Shown: positions 1-11,782, numbered from the stretch's first letter. The stretch: 64,000 nucleotides of DNA from Oncomelania hupensis (GCA_036898135.1 CM072512.1:40946118-41010117), one strand, 5' to 3'. Numbers and translations: made by a program. The notes: a model not told the origin generated them from the letters alone.

Positions 1-1615
1 TAACACATCGCCGTAAGGTGTTGAGTTCTCTGTGAGTGCATGCCATATACACCTTGACAATCACTCACACAGTCATATATAGGCACTGAGTAGTACGGTA
101 GGTAAGGCCCCATATATCAGATTCGACCTACTCAGAAGTGATAAGCACTGCATCGAGGACGAATACAATACGAAGTGTCATGTCACAGAATCATTGACGA
201 CTTTATGCATAGGATGTTAAAAGTAAACCAGCCGACACACCGAGTTCCCTGAGATTAGTTCGTGCTAATCTTTACCATACTGCACCGCTACATCACAAAC
301 TTGTTGTTCGTAAACAACCAAAAAGGTCTTCATTCAAATTTATTAATCATATTAAAGTTGTGGCATCACAGAAGGAAAAAAAAGTATAAAATTTAAAACT
401 GACGACCTAATAGCAATGTTTGCTCAAACAAGCGTACACCGGCCAGATAAAAACACATGTAGGGACAATCTTGCACAATGCCTTTTTTTCCAGAACACTT
501 CTACGGACAAAGTAACACAGTGTTTCTCTTAATGAAACATAGACAATCGAACTGCGAAGTAGCCAGAACGAGAGAATATTATCCAACAACTCAGGTATTT
601 CAGACTCAGCACGACACAGGCTTTCAGGACAGCTTCCCGAGACACACAAAAATCCCACAAAACTTGCAGATGGCTGTTCAAGGCCATACAAAGCAGCGAA
701 GCAGACCAAACACTTTCAGTGGTTTCCAGGCTGTTCCACAGGCCCAAGTATTCCATAAACCATTAGCACAGTTTTATCAAGGTTCCGCTTCAGATTCACG
801 CATGGAAATAAATAAGGGATGCATTCAAAATGGCATCCCGCAGTTAAATCGGCAAAAGATTGTCCGAATAAAAAATGTCAAACGTGGAATAAAAATGTCA
901 AATGTTCGATAAAAATGCCAATATGTCGCCAGGTAACACGCAGTGCAACAAATTATTTAGAGTGTTCAATCAGTTTGACATTTTAAATAACAAAATGTAG
1001 CACACAGAGTTCAAATGAGACAGTTCTTTGAAGTGATTTGAATGTCTTCGCACTTCTTTAAGTTCGTCGAGAGTTCATTGCTTCTGCGATCGACTGCAGC
1101 CACAACTTGGGCTTTTATACATTTTCAAGTTTTAAAAACAAGCACAAATATTAATTACAGGCAGTTTCACTTGAAAACAGAACGCACAATTTTTAAACAA
1201 GTAATGGCCCGAAACACTTTTTTAGAATGTTTCACCGCATCATCTTTGTAATTCAGAATCATGTTTTGAGTAGTTTTTTTTTCAGGATCAGAAATTGTTT
1301 ATTTACAAAAGACTTAAGAGGTCGATGATATCACGCAGCTGACTAGACTCAATATTACATCTATTTTATCCTAAAGTTTACATCAAATTTCGACCTCCGT
1401 CATCCAAGATCAGTCTTGGTCCGAACACGGGCTAATTACCCATTGCTTAGAAAGATCCAAAAGAGCAGTCTGCAAGAAAAAATAACGTTTATAGAAGTAC
1501 AGTCCGCATGCGTGGATAGGAAATGTTACAGGTCTCCTTCAGAAATTGAATAAAAACCTCTGTTTTCTCCTACTAAACACAAAACCAAATTAAGTTTAAC
1601 AAATAATATTTCATA
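1..1615. other. AT-rich sequence, no gene recognised
   Basis: I see no recognisable gene or repeat here. Open frames of 144 codons on the plus strand (478-912) and 100 codons on the minus strand (407-709) overlap in antisense. Neither shows a recognisable domain, and the composition of the plus frame (rich in Q, R and S, with no hydrophobic core pattern) looks non-coding. A single exon of an unknown gene cannot be excluded. Confidence 0.4.
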
Positions 1616-1617
1616 AC

Positions 1618-1698
<81 letters not shown>

Positions 1699-1700
1699 AA
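1616..1700. repeat. Compound microsatellite (AAT)n then (AAC)n
   Basis: About 17 AAT units run directly into about 11 AAC units. The antisense frame is a Tyr/Cys homopolymer and is not a gene. Confidence 0.95.
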
Positions 1701-2453
1701 CAACACATAGCACCTAACGCGCTTTTTCTTCAAATATTCAAGTTCGCTACTGCCTGTCTAAAGTTGTTTTGAAAGTTTCTACTGCTGTTTAACACACCAT
1801 TATCTACAAACGTTTATTCAAAGTTTATCCGAATCGTCACAGTTTTCTTAATAAATATCTCAATATTCGTTTCACTTATTTTAATTTAGTTTAGTTTAGT
1901 TTATTTATCTTTTTATTTTATGATGATTGTATAATACTCTAAACCTCTGCAAGCTATACAAAAACTGAACTTGGGTCAATATTATAGGCGAAATGCTCGG
2001 TATAATTTATCTGAGGGACGCAAAGCAAAAGCTACCATGATACCAACTAAGGTTATTTAATCTGCATAAATCACGAAACATCATAATTATAGTCTACATA
2101 ATTACCAACAATCATCGCTGAAAAAAACAACAACCCAAGCTTGCCCGCTTCAAGCTTTGTCAACAATTCACAAACATCTTCACAGTCAATGTTGTGACTC
2201 AAGAGTCAATGCTATTAAACACACTATCGTAACAGTCAGCACAAGCCTCATCCATATATAGTTTTAAACAAAAATGAACGACATAGTTCCTAGCTGCGGT
2301 TGGGCACATGAAAGACAGTTCCTATTCCCCCCCTTGATGCGGTCAGAACTGTAGGACAGGTAACAATCACAATCGCTAAAGGGCATCCCGTTTGTGTGCG
2401 CGCAGTACAGACACACACGGATCACAACTGAAAAGCCCGCCGCCGGCATCACA

Positions 2454-2536
2454 GAGCGAGAGAGGGGAATTTTTTTTTTTTTTAGATACGTTGCTGCCAG
2501 AGTGGAGGTGGGAAGAAGAGAGAGGTGGGGAAGTTT

Positions 2537-2590
<54 letters not shown>

Positions 2591-2650
2591 GGGGGAGGAA
2601 GAGAGCGAGAAGGAGAGAGCGAGAGAGAGAAGTAGAAGAAAAGGAAGATA

Positions 2651-2717
<67 letters not shown>

Positions 2718-2870
2718 GAAAGAAAAGTATAAAGAATAGGGAAGTCAGAGAGAGAAGAGAGAGGGAGAAGAAGAAAGAGGGGGGGGGGATGGAGAGAGAC
2801 AGAGAAGAGAGCGAGAGGGATAGAGGGAGGGGGAGAGAGATGGGGAGGTGGAGTCACAGGTGAAGAGAGA

Positions 2871-2937
<67 letters not shown>

Positions 2938-3103
2938 GGTACCAAGAAGTAAATCGAATGCGGTGGAGAGAGAGAGAGTACGGATGGGGGGAGGGGGTGG
3001 AGGGTTGGAGGCGGGAGGGTTTGCCAGAGACCTTGAAGAAAGCGATGGGAAGTCTCAGAGATTGAGGGGTGGGAGCGGAAACCGATAGTATTACCAAGAT
3101 AAT

Positions 3104-3193
<90 letters not shown>

Positions 3194-3298
3194 AAGGCTG
3201 TCCCCCGGGTGATAGCATCATCCATCCACACAGTAGTCCCCTCATTGCTCGGCTTGCCTGGCCTAGTGCCCCAGTGACTGAGTGTTACGCCGCCAGAC

Positions 3299-3366
<68 letters not shown>
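2454..3366. repeat. Polypurine (GA)n cluster on the plus strand
   Basis: Five long (GA)n arrays (about 2538-2587, 2656-2713, 2874-2934, 3104-3190, 3301-3366) are separated by purine-rich linkers, so most of 0.9 kb has purines on one strand. Antisense Ser-Leu frames of up to 277 codons are translations of (TC)n and should not be annotated. Long homopurine mirror repeats can adopt triplex structure; that is general knowledge and was not tested here. Confidence 0.9.
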
Positions 3367-3368
<2 letters not shown>

Positions 3369-3620
3369 ATCTGCCTCCGGTTTTTTCCGTTTACGCTTCC
3401 ACTAAGTTACAATATGATATTCTGTGTAGGTCTATCACAGATGACGGTTTGCAGTGTATACGTACTATACTTTTAACCTACACGAGACTGTAGGCTTACT
3501 GAAGTACAGTACTAGTTTAAGTTTAGTTAAGAACAACCAACTTTATTGTTCGATGACTCGAACTTATTTATCGTCTTCGAGCGTATCTGACTCTAAAGTT
3601 GAACTTGGCGCTTCCCGTAA

Positions 3621-3806
3621 CTGTAGATTATAGTCACACGACACCGAAGCGTATAGGCGACTACTGGTCACATTATTCTGACACCAACGAACCAGTTGAT
3701 GGTAAGGGGAAAATAATATGGTCACACATTGGCCAATCCGGGATTCGAACCAGGTACCTTTCGGTTACTAGTAAGACGCTCTACCAACTGAGCTACCCGA
3801 CCCCTC
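3621..3806 (-). mobile_element. tRNA-derived SINE, family D, copy 1
   Basis: On the minus strand the element starts at the right with a tRNA-like head. It has an A box TAGCTCAGTTGG and a B box GGTTCGAATCC, both matching the RNA polymerase III internal promoter consensus. The body of about 110 bp runs leftwards to an end reading CTATAATCTACAG. It is flanked by a perfect 13-bp direct repeat, GCGCTTCCCGTAA, at 3608-3620 and 3807-3819, which is a target-site duplication and fixes both ends. A second copy lies at 8619-8811. The anticodon arm does not fold well, so this is not a working tRNA gene. SINEs are transcribed by Pol III and move with LINE-encoded enzymes. Confidence 0.9.
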
Positions 3807-4011
3807 GCGCTTCCCGTAAGCGACAATACCTTATTATAGGCCGTGTGGCCCCCAACATAGTGGACTTCTGCAGCTTGCAGATATGTAAACATGTGAATTG
3901 GTCAAACGTTGAGTCGTATATCGAAACCGGAACTAGGAAGTGAAACAACGTTTCCGCAGAACACCAGTTGCAGCTCCAGTAATAATCTACGTCTGAACTA
4001 AAGCGACCCAA

Positions 4012-4047
4012 GGACCTCAGAGTTACGGGATAGGATGGGATAGGAAA
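4012..4047 (+). mobile_element. Very short 3' end of the RTE-like LINE
   Basis: GACCTCAGAGTTACGGGATA followed by GGATGGGATAGG matches the last bases and pentamer tail of the RTE-like family. About 35 bp remain, making this the most severely 5'-truncated copy in the window. No TSD could be identified. Confidence 0.7.
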
Positions 4048-4059
4048 TAAAACGAAGAA

Positions 4060-4220
4060 AAGTGTGAGAGTGTGCGTGGGTGTGTGTGTGCGTGTGTGTG
4101 GGTATTTAAGAGAGAGAGAGAGTCGAGAGCGAAAGAGAGATAGATGGCTGATGAGTGTGTGAGTGAGAGAGAAAGAGAAAAAGAGACAGAGAGAGAGAGA
4201 GTCAAACAGACAGACAGACT
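4060..4220. repeat. GT/GA-rich low-complexity DNA
   Basis: Short impure (GT)n and (GA)n tracts. Serine-rich antisense frames here are not genes. Confidence 0.7.
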
Positions 4221-4376
4221 GGTGGTGGCTGATGAAGAGCTGAAACGGAGACAGGCAGGAAAATTAGGCGGAGAGTGTTAGCAAATGGAGAAGACTTCAG
4301 CGATGTTTAAAGTGAGTAGCTGAACGGGTAGGACTCGCCTCAGCTCCGTTAAACTTTAAAGTAACATTTAACCATT

Positions 4377-5043
4377 ATGATGACCAACAACACCAATGGC
4401 ATCAACACGGACACCAAAGTCGAATGCCAATCCCTCAACACAGTGCATAGCTTCAAACATTTAGGAGCCATTGTATAAGACAATGGGTCCCGACAGGAAG
4501 TCCTCTCCAGGATTTCACAACAACTGCTGCCCTGGCAAGGTTGAAGCCCATTTGGAAAGACAGGACCATCAGTCTACATTCCAAGGTAAGACTGCTGCGC
4601 TCCCTTGTCATCTCCATTTTCTTATACGCTTGCGAAACATGGACCCTCACAACAGATTTACAACGAAGAATACAAAGCATGGAGATGAGATGCTATAGAA
4701 GACTTCTGGGCATTTCCTATACCCAGCACATCACCAACGACGAAGTCCAACAGACCGTCACACAAGCCATTGGACAACACTATGACCTGCTCACAGTGGT
4801 GAAGAAACGGAAACTCCGATGCTATGGCCACGTCAAAGGCCATCCTGCAAGGCACAGTGCAAGGTGGTAGAAGAAGAGGGAGACCGAAAAAGAGGTGGGA
4901 GGACAACTTTCGAGAATGGACTGGTTTGACACTGAGCGAAGCCATCATGGTTGCTGAGGACAGAGAAAGATGGAATACGCTGGTTAAGCGATCATCTGTG
5001 GTGCCCCTACGACCTCCGAGTTACGGGATAGGATAGGATAGGA
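4377..5043 (+). mobile_element. RTE/BovB-like LINE, 5'-truncated copy 1
   Basis: The copy begins within the RT connection region and runs to the (GGATA)n tail. A 9-bp direct repeat, TTAACCATT, at 4368-4376 and 5044-5052 is the target-site duplication. The coding frame is broken: relative to the copy at 56651, about 20 bases are missing near 4835, between the motifs YGHV and ILQGTVQGG, and there are further frameshifts upstream. Conserved pieces include FLYACETW, CYRRLLGISY and GRRRGRPKKRWEDN. Its right TSD abuts the TIR element at 5053. Confidence 0.9.
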
Positions 5044-5052
5044 TTAACCATT

Positions 5053-5938
5053 CAGGCATGAGCATTGCCAAAAGGGCTTGGGGAGTACACTCAAGTGCGG
5101 GCCTGCGAAGCAGGCACGCCAAGCTAGGGGGGGTCCGGGGGCATGCCCCCCCGGAAAATTTTCAAAAAAAATGGTGCAAATCTATGCATTTTGGTGCATT
5201 CTGGCAGTGATTTTGCTGATGTACAAAGGCATGAGTCTTGAGATGAAAATATATGTGAAACAGACTTTTGGGAAGAGGACTGCTTTACTTTAGATACTTA
5301 CTGAACATAATGTGGCTTTCTCAGTAGTTTTACGAAAATTGTGCATGATTTGGGTTTCAGTCAACTGCTTGTTCATCCAATGCTACATTCACTTAAAAGT
5401 CACAACTATTTAGATTTTATAGCAGAAAAATCAACCCCACACTGGTGTTTAAAAAAACACCCAATTAATAACTATTTAGATTTTGTTACAGTTAATCACT
5501 TGGGCTTCGGCTAGAGTATATGATTACTGTCAAGTATATTTCATACACTGAAAACTGAAATGCAAGAAAAAATTCTTGTTAGGTTTCTGTCCAATAAGAT
5601 TCACTCCAGCTACTTTTTAAAGAAAGATTTGATGCTGCATTGCTTCTTGGTTTTTTTAATGGGAGGCTCCTCTACTTCCAAAGGAATATCATCAACCAAG
5701 GTGTCACTCTCTGCTACTGCCTAGTCGCCATTTTGGTCAAGTTGTACACGTGTGCGCATGTCAGAATCACTATTTTCCGGAAGAGCCGAAAGTGACTAAA
5801 TGCCCAAAACGACAGAAAGTAGACTAGCAGACGCTTTTTTTTCATATCTTGGAAGCGGGCGTATTGACTAAGGTCGGGGCGTTTTTAAAATGTTCTTGGG
5901 GCGTATATACGATCAGAGGCGTACAATGCTCATGCCTG
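5053..5938. mobile_element. Non-autonomous DNA transposon relic with 15-bp TIRs
   Basis: A perfect inverted pair, CAGGCATGAGCATTG at 5053-5067 and its complement at 5924-5938, bounds 886 bp. CCATT precedes the left end and follows the right end (5048-5052, 5939-5943), a candidate 5-bp TSD. Just inside the left end are two strong hairpins: GCCTGCGAAGCAGGC at 5101-5115 and a 22-bp G/C palindrome centred on GCATGC at 5134-5155. No transposase frame is present; the 71-codon frame at 5078 only reads through the GC-rich subterminal region. The superfamily is uncertain. A hAT-related 5-bp-TSD group is one possibility. Confidence 0.7.
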
Positions 5939-5943
5939 CCATT

Positions 5944-6466
5944 TTAGTTTCAGTCCTGGGCTGTCCGAGAGCACAAAGAGGGCTTCCTAAAGATGGGTTT
6001 GCGTTGCTCAATATAGCGCAATACATTCATTTTTGCTGAATCATTCAATGAGCTCCAGAAATGGCAGATTGGTACAGAGTCTTAAATACAGCGAATATTC
6101 ATGATGTGATGATAAAGGATGCCTGCGTGTAACAGGAATGATAAAAACATGACCTCAGAGGAGATGGGCGTTGCCGTTCATAAAGCTGGCTTGATAAAAG
6201 GAAGGTCTCCCTCTAACGCCTCTCTTCCCTACTATCGGAAGTTTATTACAAATGCTTGTGCCTATAAATACAGCATACAACATAAGACTATTCACCAAGG
6301 AAAACGTTACTAGGATTTTGGTGTGGCATGGCGACAATAAAATGAATCCTCACTTGCAGAGCCTTGCACCATTGGCAATCATTCTATATACGGCACTAAA
6401 AGATAGGTAAACACAGTTATTAAATACAAATCAGACTATTAAATACAAATCAGTCATATAACAAAT
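5944..6466. other. Unique sequence, no gene recognised
   Basis: No conserved frame or repeat recognised. It includes a short direct duplication, TTAAATACAAATCAG, around 6419-6452. Confidence 0.4.
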
Positions 6467-6478
6467 CATGGTCTTGTT

Positions 6479-7202
6479 CCTATCCTATCCTATCCTATCC
6501 CGTAACTCGGAGGTCGTAGGGGCACCACAGATGATCGTTTAACCAGCATACTCCATCTTTCTCTGTCCTCAGCAACCCGCACGGCTTCGCTCAGTGTCAA
6601 GCCAGTCCATTCTCGAATGTTGTCCTCCCACCTCATTTTAGGTCTCCCTCTTCTTCTACCTCCTTGCACTGTACTTTGCAGGATGGTCTTTGCAAGACCT
6701 GATGATCTGGTGACGTGGCCATACCATCGGAGTTTCCGTTTCTTCACCACTGTGAGCAGGCCATCGTGTTGTCCAATGGCTTGTGTGATGGTCTGATGGA
6801 CTTCGTCGTTGATGATGTGCTTGGTATAGGAAATGCCCAGAAGCCTTCTGTAGCACCTCATCTCCATGCTTTGTATTCTTCGTTGGAGATCTGCTGTGAG
6901 GGTCCATGTTTCGAAAGCATATAGGAATATGGAGATGACAAGGGAGCGCAGCAGCCTTACCTTGGAATGTAGAGTGATGGTAATGTCTTTCCAAATTGGC
7001 TTCCACCTCGCCAGGGCAGCAGTTGTTTGTGCGATCCTGGAGAGGACTTTCTGTCGTGTCCCAATTGTCTGATACAATGGCTCCTAAATATTTGAAGCTA
7101 TGCACTGTGTTGAGGGATTGGTCTTGGACTTTGATGTCCGTGTTGTTGCCATTGGTGTTGTTGGTTCTCTGCACTTATTTCCATTCCATAGGTTCACACA
7201 CA
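6479..7202 (-). mobile_element. RTE/BovB-like LINE, 5'-truncated copy 2
   Basis: The tail (TATCC)n on the plus strand lies at 6479-6500 and the truncated 5' end at 7202. A perfect 12-bp TSD, CATGGTCTTGTT, flanks the copy at 6467-6478 and 7203-7214. A 195-codon minus frame (6490-7077) retains the C-terminal half of the RT protein, including SLVISIFLYA, RRLLGISY, KKRKLRWYGHV and GRRRGRPKMRWEDN. A frameshift near 7075 separates it from the upstream motif FKYLGAIVSDN. The frame ends in the tail repeat. Confidence 0.95.
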
Positions 7203-7214
7203 CATGGTCTTGTT

Positions 7215-8605
7215 ATTAGTCATATTTTTTGCCACAGAAAAACAAAACATCAACACTACTGTTCCGTGATCGTGTGTTCTCATTGCACTGAACAATTCCA
7301 CTGTGGGAGATGTTTTAAGCGAGAAGTTTAAGTGAATGAGTGAGTGTCCACTTAAGCGAACAGGTGACCGGGTGAATGTCCGCGTAATCTATGAGGTGGT
7401 GAGAGAGCAGCTAACGATGGCGTCACCAAAAGGTGGGAGTGGGTGAGGAGTAGAAAAAATGTTGGGGGAAGGGGTAAGACACCGTGCTACAAAAAAAAAG
7501 TATTGAAATCCTGCCAGCGGAAGTTTAAAAAAATTTTATAAACTGTAAAACCTATTGACATTCAAACAAAAATGAACATATAATTTATCGGCAGAGAAAA
7601 CGTAATTATAGAGATGATAGAAAATACAGAAATATAAAAAAAAAGAAATACATCATCATTATAGAGACATAGAGATAGATAGGTAGAACATAGAAAATGT
7701 AGATATATATTTAGTGACATAGAAAACATAGACAAACAACACAGGGACAACTATACTGATAAAGAAAACAAAAAAAAGACACTCACAATTTACAATATTT
7801 AGAAAATGGTGAAACAGACACGCACATTAGTATTGATGATGACGAAAAATGATGAAACTATTTTATAATATGGTCATACAGAAATTAGCTATTCAAGACG
7901 CAGGTCACCGAGATCCAGCACGCGCGCTCGAAATCGTTCAGCTATTTAATGATGCTTTTTATTTTGTGCATCTAGGTTTCGATGTTCGCCTCCAGGAGTT
8001 TCCTTCAGCTGGAGGTTGCGCTATATAAGACCCGTTAATTCATTTTCATTATTCACCCGCAGACTCCTGGAATTTGGCGTACCACAATGATCGGTCTTAG
8101 GGCCCATTCTTTGCACGCTAAAATGCAATCTACTTCAAAATGTGTCATCATTTAACACAATCTACAGCAACTCCAAACCTTTCAGCTATGCTAACTAGCA
8201 AAGGAGTACTTAGGTGCGATTTTTTTCGCAGGTCATTTTGTGCAGGCAGTAGTATATTCACCAGAGACCATAATTATGGATACGAGGGCAATCCCCGCCA
8301 TTATTATTCTCCGCCTAACAATCCCGATATATGTCACTAACCCCTTTGTGCAATGGCGTATACCATGCAACAGCCGCTGAGCTGAAAAATTAATATGATT
8401 GTCTTGGCAACCTCGACGCCCAATAATCCCTACGTCACAGAAAGCTATAACAATATCCTCGGCGGAAGGAATGAATTTTCATGACATGTCACCGCGCTCG
8501 AACAAGTCTAGTAATAGTATAGCAATGCCAGTGTACCAAGCAAAACAAAGAACATGACTTCACTCAAAACTAAAGGGTGGTTAAAAAGTCACTCCCTAAT
8601 TACAA
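7215..8605. other. AT-rich sequence, no gene recognised
   Basis: It includes an A/T-rich low-complexity patch at 7560-7800 with repeated ACATAGAAA-like words. No domain-bearing frame was seen. Confidence 0.4.
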
Positions 8606-8618
8606 ATTGTTTCGTACT

Positions 8619-8811
8619 TGTTGTTTGTAGATTATAGTCACACGACACTTTCGCATATAGGTGACTACTGGACCGATTTATACTGACACCAGCGGGCCAG
8701 TTGTTGGTAAAGGGGAAAATAATATGATCACACGTTGATCAATCCGGGATTCGAACCAGCGACCTTTCGGTTACTAGCAAGACGCTCTTACCAACTGAGC
8801 TACCCGGCCCC
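8619..8811 (-). mobile_element. tRNA-derived SINE, family D, copy 2
   Basis: This is the second copy of the SINE at 3621-3806, in the same orientation. It has the A box TAGCTCAGTTGG and B box GGTTCGAATCC near its right-hand 5' end, and its 3' end is at the left. A perfect 13-bp TSD, ATTGTTTCGTACT, lies at 8606-8618 and 8812-8824. The body is largely alignable with copy 1 with scattered substitutions, and the 3' end carries a few extra bases (CTACAAACAACA). Confidence 0.9.
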
Positions 8812-8824
8812 ATTGTTTCGTACT

Positions 8825-9425
8825 GCATCGGCATCAAACGAAATATGTTGTATTCCTTAAAGTGTTGGAAAGTTGATCTCTGATGCCATTTCACAGTGAC
8901 GAGAGCAGCTCTCAATGGCCCGCCGCCTGTCTTCCGATGTTTCCAGTCACCGCGTGTAAGGAATACTTTCATGTCCCAAACTCTGTAGGTGGTCTTCAAC
9001 AAGTGTAAATTTAAGGACTCGAAACAAAATTTTTGCTAAATAGATCAAGTTTAGTGAGAAGTTGCACATTAGACTACGAATGCGATTGCGTTCTCCTCAG
9101 CATTCAGCAATGCAAGATGCCGACAACCTCACACGTTGCCGTAAAAAAATCAAAAACATTAACAGATTGGCAAGACTAATATAAACGATGAGGACAAACC
9201 CAATTTCTCTGTCTCTCTCTCACTCACCCTTTCTCTCTCTCTCTGCCGTCCTCCCCCACTGTGATAAGAGGACCGTTTTACACAATTCAACGGAGTAGTC
9301 TCCTCTCTGAAAATCCTTTCCGGGAAGAGAGGGGACTATAAACTGATTAAAAAAAACAAAAAAAAACAGCACTATGACTTCTCGCCTTACTTAGTCAGCC
9401 GTTAACCTTAGTCAATTAACGTTGC
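8825..9425. other. Unique sequence with a short (CT)n patch
   Basis: An impure CT-rich tract lies at about 9209-9245. No gene recognised. Confidence 0.4.
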
Positions 9426-10777
9426 TGTGCAGCAGACGACGAAAGTCAACTGTGGGCTACACGTATGTATGCGGACGCTGGCTCAATTAGGCAGTGACCT
9501 CCTTCGCATCACCTAAAGGAACACCCACCCACGCCAGAGTAAGCTCAGGTAGACTAGTTCTAGCCGGTTTAGGCGGACCTCAGACGAGGTAGTTTCACTC
9601 GTTGTGTAGACAGCACGCAAGAAGGAGCTACGCTCTGAAAGATTTCTCTAACGGAAGACTAGAAGCAGGAAAAGGTAAAATTCTATTCAACCTAGTTAGC
9701 CACAGCCTGACATTGTCAAAAAGGAAAATGATCTATCTTTTGTTTCATCGCGATGTATTGATATTATTGCTGTATTATGTTTGTGAAGTTTGCCATGTTT
9801 AGGATTGTGAATGTTAGTCAAACTTTGCGTGACCACGTGGCGGGCACCTGACCGGTTTCGACGCCACAAAGTACCACCTACGGACCAACTGTTGTTTAGC
9901 CTATGTGTATTATTGCAGACCAGTGGCTGTACCGGAGAATGTGTATAGTATTAATATTATTTCTTTATGTGTGTAGTTTAGCCATGATATATATTTATAT
10001 ATGTATAGGAATTAGAGTGGAGATTCCAGTGGACCACAGACTTAGCAGAATGTTCGTTGCTCATATATATGGAGCTATCACTGAGGGCTATTGCTGCCTC
10101 CAGTGAGACGCTCTGCACACCCTTAGTGAACCGGTGTTGCAGAAATTCGTCTCATAGTTTGCAGACGAGCAGGCATCGTTGGCCCGAGCAGAAGCAAGAC
10201 AATTAAAAGTCTTCACTGACATTGGGCCTGCATTGGAACCTCACGCACTGTGCTACGAGAGCCCATCAGTCTGTCAACATGGAGAAGACTCCACAACAAC
10301 ACCGCTCATCTAAACGAGAACTAAGTTATATTGAAAACGTGCACCAAAACTGTATCAAAGGACACCAATAGTCCACTCTTCCAGAACTCTGAACCTTTGG
10401 GCAGAGCGCACCATTAGCCCGATGATGAGACAGTAGCTGCATAGAACTATCAAGGAGTGAACTATTCAATGTGATATTTGGACTTTTAAGTTAGTATAGT
10501 GATTAGCAGATCTCGTATAGAGTAGAGGAAATAAATGTGTGACATTTACTGTTAACCAGTGGCTGGACTACCTATGTTTCATAGCCGTATGAGAGCTAGT
10601 GTGAAAGTGAATCTTTTACCATTTTCTTTCTATCTCTGTAACCCCAACCTAAACACAGACCGAGCTAAACTAAGATTAGTCACCGGGAGATTAACTAGCG
10701 ATCCCCATCGACGAAAGACGAGTGGGCAAAAGCATTCCATTGTGCCGAGCCCTGCAACAATAGACCCACCGTCACAC
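9426..10777 (+). repeat. 1.35-kb interspersed repeat, family B, copy 1
   Basis: This stretch is repeated in inverted orientation at 14460-15810 with nearly equal length (about 1352 against 1351 bp). Shared landmarks include GCAGACGAC near the start, CCTGACATTGTCAAAAAGG at 9706-9724, GACCACGTGGC near 9831, GTGTGCAGAG-like words near 10110, the segment around AATAAATGTGTGACATTTAC near 10531, and CATTCCATTGTGC near the end. There is no protein-coding frame. Length, an internal AATAAA and the lack of coding capacity would fit a solo LTR, but I could not find a TSD, so the class is open. Confidence 0.8.
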
Positions 10778-10972
10778 CCACCAACCCCAAACTCTCAACC
10801 ATCCCCTCACATCCCATAGCGTAACAAATCCAAACTTAACTGTTAAAATCAGAATGTTGGCGCCGGTTTCTTTACGTAAAGACATCGATGTGTGATTTGA
10901 TCTGAAACGTTCCATGCCCAGTGTTTTAATATGATTGTACATATAGTCCTTTGAATTGCTTTGTGTCGCTGT
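10778..10972. other. Short unique spacer
   Basis: Nothing recognised between repeat B copy 1 and the next RTE copy. Confidence 0.4.
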
Positions 10973-10985
10973 TTAAAAAGTACAT

Positions 10986-11782
10986 TGATGACATTGATGG
11001 ATAGGTTGGAGAGGGACAAGAACTTACAGCTGGTACAGAGGCTTGACACCACCTCCAGAGCCTATGGAATGCAAATAAGTGCAGAGAAGACCAAATGATG
11101 ACCAACAACACCAATGGCAACAACAGGGACATCAAAGTCCAAGACCAATCCCTCAACACAGTGCATAGTTTAAAATATTTAGAAGCCATTGTGTCAGACA
11201 ATGGGTCGTGACAGGAAGTCCTCTCCAGGATCGCACAAACAACTGCTGCCCTTGGCAAGGTTGAAATCCATTTGGAAAGACTTGACCATAATCTATATTC
11301 CAAGATAAGGCTGCTGCGCTCCCTTGTCATCTCCATCTTCCTATACGCTTACGAAACATGGACCCTCACAGCACATCTACAAAGCATGGAGATGAGGTGC
11401 TACAGAAGACCTCAGGACATTTCCTATACCCAGCACATCACCAACAACGAAGTCCGACAGACCATCATACAAGCTTAGCCATTGGGCAACACGATGACGT
11501 GCTTACAGTGGTGTAGAAACGGAAACTTCGATGGTATTGACACGTCACCAGAGCATCAGGCCTTGCAAAAGCCTCCTGCAAGGCACGGTTTAAGGAGGTA
11601 GAAGAAGATGGAGACAGAAAAAAGCGGTGGGAGGACAACATTCGAGAATGGACTGGCTTGACACTGAGCAATGCCATGAAGGTTGCTGAGGACAGAGAAA
11701 GATGGAGTACGCTGGTTAAACGATAATCTGTGGTGCCCCAACGACCTTCGAGTTACGGGATAGGATAGGATAGGATAGGATT
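10986..11782 (+). mobile_element. RTE/BovB-like LINE, 5'-truncated copy 3
   Basis: Homology starts at the catalytic FADD region (GATGACATTGATGG) and runs to the (GGATA)n tail at about 11782. Several small indels break the frame, so only short frames survive, for example 11272-11478 with SLVISIFLYAYETW. TTTAAAA lies just before the start (10973) and again after the tail, a weak TSD candidate. It looks older than the copy at 56651. Confidence 0.85.

Noticed and set aside
478..912. 144-codon frame as a possible gene
   Set aside because: It overlaps an antisense frame of similar quality, has no recognisable motif, and its composition is not protein-like.
2264..3300. Open frames of up to 277 codons rich in Ser-Leu
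   Set aside because: They are translations of (TC)n microsatellites on the minus strand with no domain.
3731..3804. True tRNA gene on the minus strand
   Set aside because: A and B boxes are present but the anticodon and acceptor stems do not pair, and TSDs with a second copy prove a SINE.
5078..5293. 71-codon frame with GGPGACPPGKF
   Set aside because: It reads the GC-rich subterminal palindrome of the TIR element; the rest has no domain.
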